NCBI GenBank assembly: GCA_009926615.1
Contig: RFOM01000030.1
Location: 1-44,455 of the forward strand
DNA from: Pseudomonadota bacterium
GTDB taxonomy: Bacteria; Bdellovibrionota_B; Oligoflexia; Silvanigrellales; Silvanigrellaceae
DNA length: 44,455 nt
Reading direction: 5' to 3'
Part shown: piece by piece, positions 40,397-44,455 of the stretch
Layout of the letters: each line of letters opens with the position of its first letter
Numbering within the stretch: the first letter of the stretch is position 1
Made by a program: the position numbers and the translations under genes
The notes under the pieces: model-generated
What the model was told of the DNA's origin: nothing
The model's database searches: none
What the model saw: the letters and a program-made list of their open reading frames with translations, nothing else

Positions 40397-41562
40397 TTCG
40401 TGAATTTATCGCATCAATGTGGTTGCTTTATCAAGGCCTGAAGTCAAAAAAGGAAAAGAGCGACGTCCTTGATTCCATCTGCCTGACCCTGAAAATCCAC
40501 AGAAAAGCTGCCACTCGGTTGATGAGGAAGAAACAAATTCCACAACTGCGCCGACGCTCCGGTTCCCGCCTTGAGCGCTATTCGAAGGAAGCCCGCCGTT
40601 GGTTCATTCATCTTTGGCTGAAGATGGGCAGAATCTGCGCAAGGCGCATGAAGGCCGCATTGCCGGAATGGCTTCCGATGTACATTGAGGCCGATATTCC
40701 CAGATCGCTCAAAAATGAGCTTTACGCCATGGGCACCAGCACAATGGACAGAATTCTCAAACCCATTCGTGCACAGCTGAAGCGCCAGCGCAATTCAGGA
40801 ACCCGTCGCAGTCCACACATCTCGATCATTCCATTGCGACCTCTGGGCGAAAACATCACCGAACCCGGACACATTGAAGTTGATACAGTTGCACATCATG
40901 GCGATTCGATGAGTGGAACGTTTGCTTGGACAGTGACGATGACGGACCTTTATTCAGGCTGGACTTGTGCGCGTGCCGTGCTTGGTAAAGCAGCCAAAGA
41001 TGTTGTGGATGCAATCAGTCAAATGGAAAAAGATTTCCCCTTTGTCATCAGGTCCATCCGCTCCGATTGCGGAACCGAGTTCATCAACGAAACCATGATC
41101 GACAGGTTCAAAAATCGGTTGGAAGAGAAGATCGAACTTTATCGCAGCAGGCCCTACAAAAAGAATGACAATGCCCACATCGAACAAAAGAACAACGTCT
41201 TCGTGAGAGAACTGTTCGGATATACCCGGATTGAATCACCTGCTGTGATAGAGCGGATGAACAGAATCTACAAAAATCTTTGGCAACACCTTAACAACTA
41301 CTACCTTCCACAAACTCAAACCCTCGAGAAGAAACGGGTGGGTGCGAAGATAAAACGCACGCTCTCAAAGCCAATCACGCCATGTGAAAGGCTCCTTGCA
41401 TCCGCGCAAGTGAGTGAGTCCGTCAAAGGCAAACTGATGGAGGAAAAGATGAAGATAAACCCATGGACGCTCAAGACCGAACTCAGGCTGTCCATGAGCA
41501 AGCTGTGGAGACACTTCGTGATCAACAACCGCTGGACTCAGGAGAACTACAATGTCGGATAA
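40381..41562 (+). CDS. Transposase, DDE integrase-core (rve) type
   Basis: This 393-aa protein has an N-terminal HTH-like region (about residues 20-60, with KIHRKAATRLMRKKQIPQL) and an integrase-core domain from about residue 160: first Asp in GHIEVDTVAHHGDS, second in IRSDCGTEFIN, and Glu in NDNAHIEQKN. The RSRPYKKNDNAHIEQKN stretch is typical of rve transposases usually filed as ISNCY or IS481-like; I cannot name the exact IS. The GTG at 40381 has AGGGGG 8 bp upstream. The frame is uninterrupted and all three catalytic residues are present, so it is probably active. The C-terminal ~80 residues are basic. Confidence 0.9.
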   Translation: MGLEAVREFIASMWLLYQGLKSKKEKSDVLDSICLTLKIHRKAATRLMRKKQIPQLRRRSGSRLERYSKEARRWFIHLWLKMGRICARRMKAALPEWLPMYIEADIPRSLKNELYAMGTSTMDRILKPIRAQLKRQRNSGTRRSPHISIIPLRPLGENITEPGHIEVDTVAHHGDSMSGTFAWTVTMTDLYSGWTCARAVLGKAAKDVVDAISQMEKDFPFVIRSIRSDCGTEFINETMIDRFKNRLEEKIELYRSRPYKKNDNAHIEQKNNVFVRELFGYTRIESPAVIERMNRIYKNLWQHLNNYYLPQTQTLEKKRVGAKIKRTLSKPITPCERLLASAQVSESVKGKLMEEKMKINPWTLKTELRLSMSKLWRHFVINNRWTQENYNVG

Positions 41563-41568
41563 CTCACT

Positions 41569-41594
41569 GAAATCCCGTCGGCGGTTCGGTAACA
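41569..41594 (-). repeat. Right terminal inverted repeat of the IS
   Basis: Read on the minus strand from 41594 it begins TGTTACCGAACCG and continues to CGGGATTT, 7 bp after the transposase stop. Confidence 0.75.
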
Positions 41595-41659
41595 CTTTTA
41601 GACGGTGCCGAACGAGTAAGGGGGGTAGACTATCTCCTCCCAGGGAATGGGAAGGAGCA

Positions 41660-41815
41660 ATGTCCAAGAAGGGGCTGATCGTGTCGGCTGATGAACAAAT
41701 CCGTTATGAGAGCATACAATCCTATCTTCAGGGTGAAATATCCCTGAAATAACTGGCCTCCGTCCTGAATCGCACTGAAAGGCAGACTTACTAGGCAGCA
41801 TCGCTACAAAAATAA
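41660..41815 (+). pseudogene. Remnant of a second transposase, N-terminal HTH only
   Basis: Starting at ATG 41660 (GGAG upstream) the frame reads DEQIRYESIQSYLQGEISLK, meets TAA at 41750-41752, resumes LASVLNRTERQTY, meets TAG, and continues one base out of frame as RQHRYKNK. Together this is the N-terminal helix-turn-helix of an integrase-type transposase, disrupted by a nonsense change and a frameshift. The catalytic part is missing. It is a dead fragment right beside the intact IS. Confidence 0.65.
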
Positions 41816-41869
41816 ATAATCTCCTCATCAGAAAAAAATACCTCGAAAAAGTTGAAGACATGGTGCTCG

Positions 41870-42608
41870 TTGGAAACACAGATGAGATTTTCAACGAATC
41901 AGGGCAACATTCCCATGAGGATATTCATCTTCCTGCGCAGGCCGCCAGTGTCACTCACCGGATTGCCTTTGGTCCAAACACGGGCCAGCCCGTTCGACGC
42001 GGGAGGGCTTTGAAAAACTCGTTCGATATATGGCCCGACCTGCCATCTCGGATGAACGGGTTATCATCGAAGGGCCTGAGTCCATTCGCATCAAACTTAA
42101 AAGCGCTTGGGCTGATGGCACGCACTCGCTTTTGTTTACACCGAGCGAATTCTTGGAACGCCTTGTTGCTTTGATTCCTGCGCCCAAGTTCCACACCACA
42201 CGCTACTACGGGGTTCTTGCGAGCCGCTCGCCGCATCGGAAATATTTACCAGACAAGCCAACTCCACTCATTGGTACCGAACATGGGGCCGATGGGCAGG
42301 ATTCAGGTCTGCCATCCGCAGTTGCCTCAGATAAAAAACAGAGACCACGCAAAAGAAAACGCATCCCGTGGGCACAGCTTCTCAAACGCACATTCAAAAT
42401 CGATGTTCTCAAGTGTGACAAATACGGTGGACGCATGAGGCTTGTGGCTGTCGTGATGGACGCGCCCACTATCGCAACCACCCTGCGAGCATTGGGACTC
42501 CCCGTACGAGCGCCTCCCATTGCGCCAGCCCCCTCCCGGCAGTTGCTTGATTGCAGCAATAGCAACGATTGGACGGGAGCAGATGTGGACTACGGTTGGC
42601 CTGACTAA
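41870..42608 (+). pseudogene. Frameshifted remnant of an IS91-type (Y2) transposase
   Basis: One frame reads AASVTHRIAFGPNTGQPVRR up to ~42000; a second frame then continues GFEKLVRYMARPAISDERV, ALIPAPKFHTTRYYGVLA, WAQLLKRTFKIDVLKC and LRALGLPVRAPP to TGA at 42608. These match, in order, the C-terminal half of IS91/ISCR rolling-circle transposases. The shift near 42000, where ~30 residues also seem missing, and the absence of the N-terminal tyrosine domain make it non-functional. In the CxxCGGR motif one Cys is Tyr (CDKYGGR). The part from 42030 alone gives an open frame of 192 codons. Confidence 0.8.
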
Positions 42609-43089
42609 AGACAGCCAGCCCCCCTCATCCAAAAAAAACTCAAAACACCCCGCTTGGTCAGTTCATTCAAACCGACCGAGGTCGGAGGGAGTTTGTCAAT
42701 TCCACCCTCAGCACCTCAGATTGAGCTGGAATCTGCTGAGGTTGACCAGAGAAGACGGAAAATTGGGGAAAAATTCGGACACCGACCGAAGCAAAAGTGG
42801 GGTTCAGAGGGCTAGCTGAGGTGGCTTTTTGGAAAGGATTCAACGCGCAATGGGCCTAATTCGGCCTAGGAGCTGGGCCTAATTCGTCCTAGGAGCCAGA
42901 CAAGAATTGAAATGTTTCCAAGCACCCCATGGCACCGACCTGGCCCGAGTACATGAAAAGCTTTAAGCCTAACTGAAGGAAGCGTTTTTGGGGAAATAGG
43001 TTTGTCGGAGAAAAGTCACTTGGAATTTCTTCTCTTTCAACATTGCGAAATCATGAGAAAGTAAATTGCACTTCACTACAATTTACTCG
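42609..43089. other. Non-coding island segment
   Basis: About 480 bp without a supportable gene. It contains the 23-bp tandem repeat at 42851-42896 and becomes AT-rich from ~43000 towards the ATPase promoter. Confidence 0.5.
42851..42896. repeat. 23-bp tandem repeat, two copies
   Basis: Positions 42851-42873 and 42874-42896 differ at one base (GGCCTAGG versus GTCCTAGG). Each contains CCTAGG and GGGCCTAATTCG. The function is unknown; it may be the footprint of a mobile-element end. Confidence 0.75.
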
Positions 43090-43124
43090 ATACTATTTTG
43101 TAGTACGATACAAAATAGTATAAT
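43090..43124 (+). promoter_or_regulatory. Promoter overlaid by a 13-bp perfect inverted repeat
   Basis: ATACTATTTTGTA (43090-43102) and TACAAAATAGTAT (43109-43121) are exact complements with a 6-bp spacer. A perfect -10 TATAAT occupies 43119-43124 and TTGTAG (43098-43103) is a -35 candidate at 15 bp, so the repeat covers both promoter elements. The ATPase start is 27 bp downstream. This is the form of a repressor operator, possibly autoregulatory. Confidence 0.65.
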
Positions 43125-43151
43125 CTCGCTTGCCGAGAAGAGGGGTGTTTC

Positions 43152-44294
43152 ATGACCGTTTTGAAAGCAAAGAAGCGCTACCTGACCGATACCGTATCGG
43201 ATTTCCTCGAAAAAAAGATGGTGTTCATCGGAGGTCCAAGGCAAGTTGGAAAGACGACCCTTTGCCTGCGTTTTCTTGATCCTCCAAAGGAAAGCAATCC
43301 TAACTATTTGAATTGGGATGATTTGACAGACAGGAAGACACTTCGAGACGGAATGCTTCCGATTGGCCCGCTGGTCGTTTTGGATGAAATTCACAAATTT
43401 AAGAATTGGCGGAGTCTGGTCAAAGGGTTCTACGACAAGAAAAAGGACGTTCAGAAATTTCTTGTCACCGGTTCCGCCCGCCTCGATTATTATCGTCGTG
43501 GTGGAGACTCTCTTTTGGGACGCTATCGGTACCTTCGGTTGCATCCTCTGTCTGTGTCTGAACTCTCCATAAGTTCAATAGATGATGTCAGATCGCTCAT
43601 ACGCTTTGGTGGATTCCCTGAGCCGTTTTTCTCGTCGAGTGAAAGAGACTGGAAACTTTGGACAAGAGAGCGTCTTTATCGGATCATCCGCGATGACGTT
43701 CGCGATCTGGAACTTGTGCGTGATTTATCGGGAATAGAAATGCTTGCAGAAGCGTTGAGTGATCGAATCGGTTCGCCACTGTCAGTAAACAACCTGGCCC
43801 AGGATCTGCAAGTTAATTTCCGAACTGCCGAGTCATGGATTTCGATTCTTGAGCGGCTCTACTTCTGTTTTCGGATACCGCCCTATGGAGCGCCAAAGAT
43901 CAAAGCCGTAAAAAAAGAACAAAAGCTTTATTTGTGGGACTGGAGCACCGTGAATGGAGACGGTGCCAAATTCGAGAATCTGGTAGCAAGTCATCTGTTG
44001 AAGTTTTGCCATTTTCGAGAGGATGCTCACGGAGACAAAATGGAACTTCGCTTCCTTCGGGATATCGAAAAACGAGAAATTGATTTCGTTGTGTTGCGCG
44101 ACAAGAAGCCCATTTTCGCAGTTGAATGCAAAACCGGAGAAAAGCAGTTGTCGCCGGCAATCAAGTACTTCAAGGAAAGGACGAGTATACCCATGTTTTA
44201 TCAGGTTCATCTGGGTCGCAAGTCAAGCGAACCTGAAGGAGGATTGCGAATTCTTCCGTTTACCGAGTTTTGCCGCGAAGCGGATTTAGTTTGA
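43152..44294 (+). CDS. AAA_14/DUF4143 family ATPase with nuclease-like C-terminus
   Basis: A 380-aa protein of the widespread orphan AAA_14-DUF4143 group. Walker A is GGPRQVGKTT (residues 27-36), Walker B is VVLDE with D78-E79, sensor 1 is VTGSAR near 103-108, and LLGRYRYLRLHPLSVSEL follows as in relatives. The DUF4143 part includes LYFCFRIPPYG. Near the C-terminus D311 and E325-C-K327 form a PD-(D/E)XK-like pattern (EIDFVV then VECKTG), so nuclease activity is possible but unproven for the group. ATG 43152 has AGAGGGG upstream. It is monocistronic behind a dyad-covered promoter and lies in the mobile island, so it was probably acquired horizontally. Confidence 0.88.
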   Translation: MTVLKAKKRYLTDTVSDFLEKKMVFIGGPRQVGKTTLCLRFLDPPKESNPNYLNWDDLTDRKTLRDGMLPIGPLVVLDEIHKFKNWRSLVKGFYDKKKDVQKFLVTGSARLDYYRRGGDSLLGRYRYLRLHPLSVSELSISSIDDVRSLIRFGGFPEPFFSSSERDWKLWTRERLYRIIRDDVRDLELVRDLSGIEMLAEALSDRIGSPLSVNNLAQDLQVNFRTAESWISILERLYFCFRIPPYGAPKIKAVKKEQKLYLWDWSTVNGDGAKFENLVASHLLKFCHFREDAHGDKMELRFLRDIEKREIDFVVLRDKKPIFAVECKTGEKQLSPAIKYFKERTSIPMFYQVHLGRKSSEPEGGLRILPFTEFCREADLV

Positions 44295-44455
44295 TTTTGT
44301 GGTTTTGCGATAAATGTCTGTCTGTTGGTCAATCTAATGACCGCTCTGGTTGAATCCGCGGGTCGATTACGGTGAATCCACGGGACGTCTTAAGTCCTAC
44401 ACAGCCAAAGCTCCCACCGCGGAGTCCATCACACGACTCGTCCAAATAATTGCAA
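44295..44455. other. Right edge, no gene seen
   Basis: The 161 bp after the ATPase hold no open frame with a start and no clear terminator. The related phrases GAATCCGCGGGTCGA and GAATCCACGGGACGT occur 24 bp apart, a weak degenerate direct repeat. Confidence 0.3.

Larger units (their letters stand above)
40254..41594 (+). mobile_element. Insertion sequence with rve-type DDE transposase, apparently complete
   Basis: The left end begins TGTTACCGAA (40254) and the right end, read inwards on the other strand from 41594, begins with the same ten bases; allowing one gap, the ends then share CCG and CGGGATTT, giving imperfect terminal repeats of ~26 bp. The 1341-bp element holds one intact transposase. 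The TGTTACC end motif recurs inside at 40332-40338, perhaps an extra transposase site. I see no target-site duplication: the bases outside are ATATC on the left and CTTTT on the right. Confidence 0.8.

Noticed and set aside
40254..41594. Assignment of the IS to the IS30 family
   Set aside because: The NDNAHIEQKN pattern and TGTTACC ends do not match what I know of IS30; an rve-type ISNCY/IS481-like group is more likely, and I leave the family open.
42851..42896. A CRISPR array
   Set aside because: There are only two directly abutting copies with no spacers, and no cas genes are present.

Overview
The window reads as a core-chromosome segment of a Gram-negative bacterium, roughly half G+C by eye, with dense gene packing and many ATGA or GTGA start/stop overlaps. 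A complete inner-membrane/secretin set for type IV pili (pilMNOPQ), an MglA-like small GTPase, a SecG with a long Ala/Pro tail and a FadN-type beta-oxidation enzyme together suggest a 'deltaproteobacterial-grade' lineage (Bdellovibrionota, Myxococcota or relatives). That placement is inference; no rRNA is present to settle it.

Layout. 1-3.6 kb: end of an unrecognised gene, then metG. 3.6-7.4 kb (minus strand): a pentapeptide-repeat protein, an HTH protein with a degenerate ImmA/IrrE-like domain, and dnaK, with clear intrinsic terminators after the HTH gene and after dnaK. 7.7-13.7 kb (plus): DedA membrane protein, a site-2-protease-like membrane protein without its zinc ligands, a DHH phosphoesterase, and the fatty-acid beta-oxidation pair fadB-like/fadA. 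13.8-16.9 kb: a DegP/HtrA protease, a DUF429-like protein and a small unknown. 16.9-21.4 kb: secG (minus), then a RhlB-like DECD-box RNA helicase and an endonuclease/exonuclease/phosphatase-fold protein. 21.4-25.7 kb (minus): a tight five-gene operon of four unknown, partly envelope-directed proteins ending in rsmE. 25.9-29.5 kb: prfC, a small membrane protein, tRNA-Asp, tRNA-Trp (opposite strand), dut and a small unknown. 29.6-39.0 kb: pilM-N-O-P-Q, a lipoprotein-like gene and a TPR protein, running on into aroQ, manA and an MglA-like GTPase. 39.1-40.1 kb (minus): a lipoprotein with an intact HExxH zinc-protease motif.

40.1-44.4 kb is an accessory island: an apparently intact DDE-type insertion sequence (40254-41594) with recognisable terminal inverted repeats, a broken N-terminal piece of another transposase, a frameshifted remnant of an IS91-type transposase, a 23-bp tandem repeat, and an AAA_14/DUF4143 ATPase whose promoter is overlaid by a 13-bp perfect inverted repeat.

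Most notable observations: (1) two unrelated zinc-protease-derived proteins less than 4 kb apart have both HExxH histidines replaced by arginine (RExxR), so both look like pseudoproteases; (2) the pilus secretin carries a Gly/Asn-rich tail of about 210 residues and is translationally coupled to an unknown lipoprotein-like gene; (3) a strong hairpin followed by a T-rich run lies over the ribosome-binding region of pilM; (4) the four-unknown-plus-rsmE operon; (5) a fold-back inverted repeat encloses the start site of the transposase gene.
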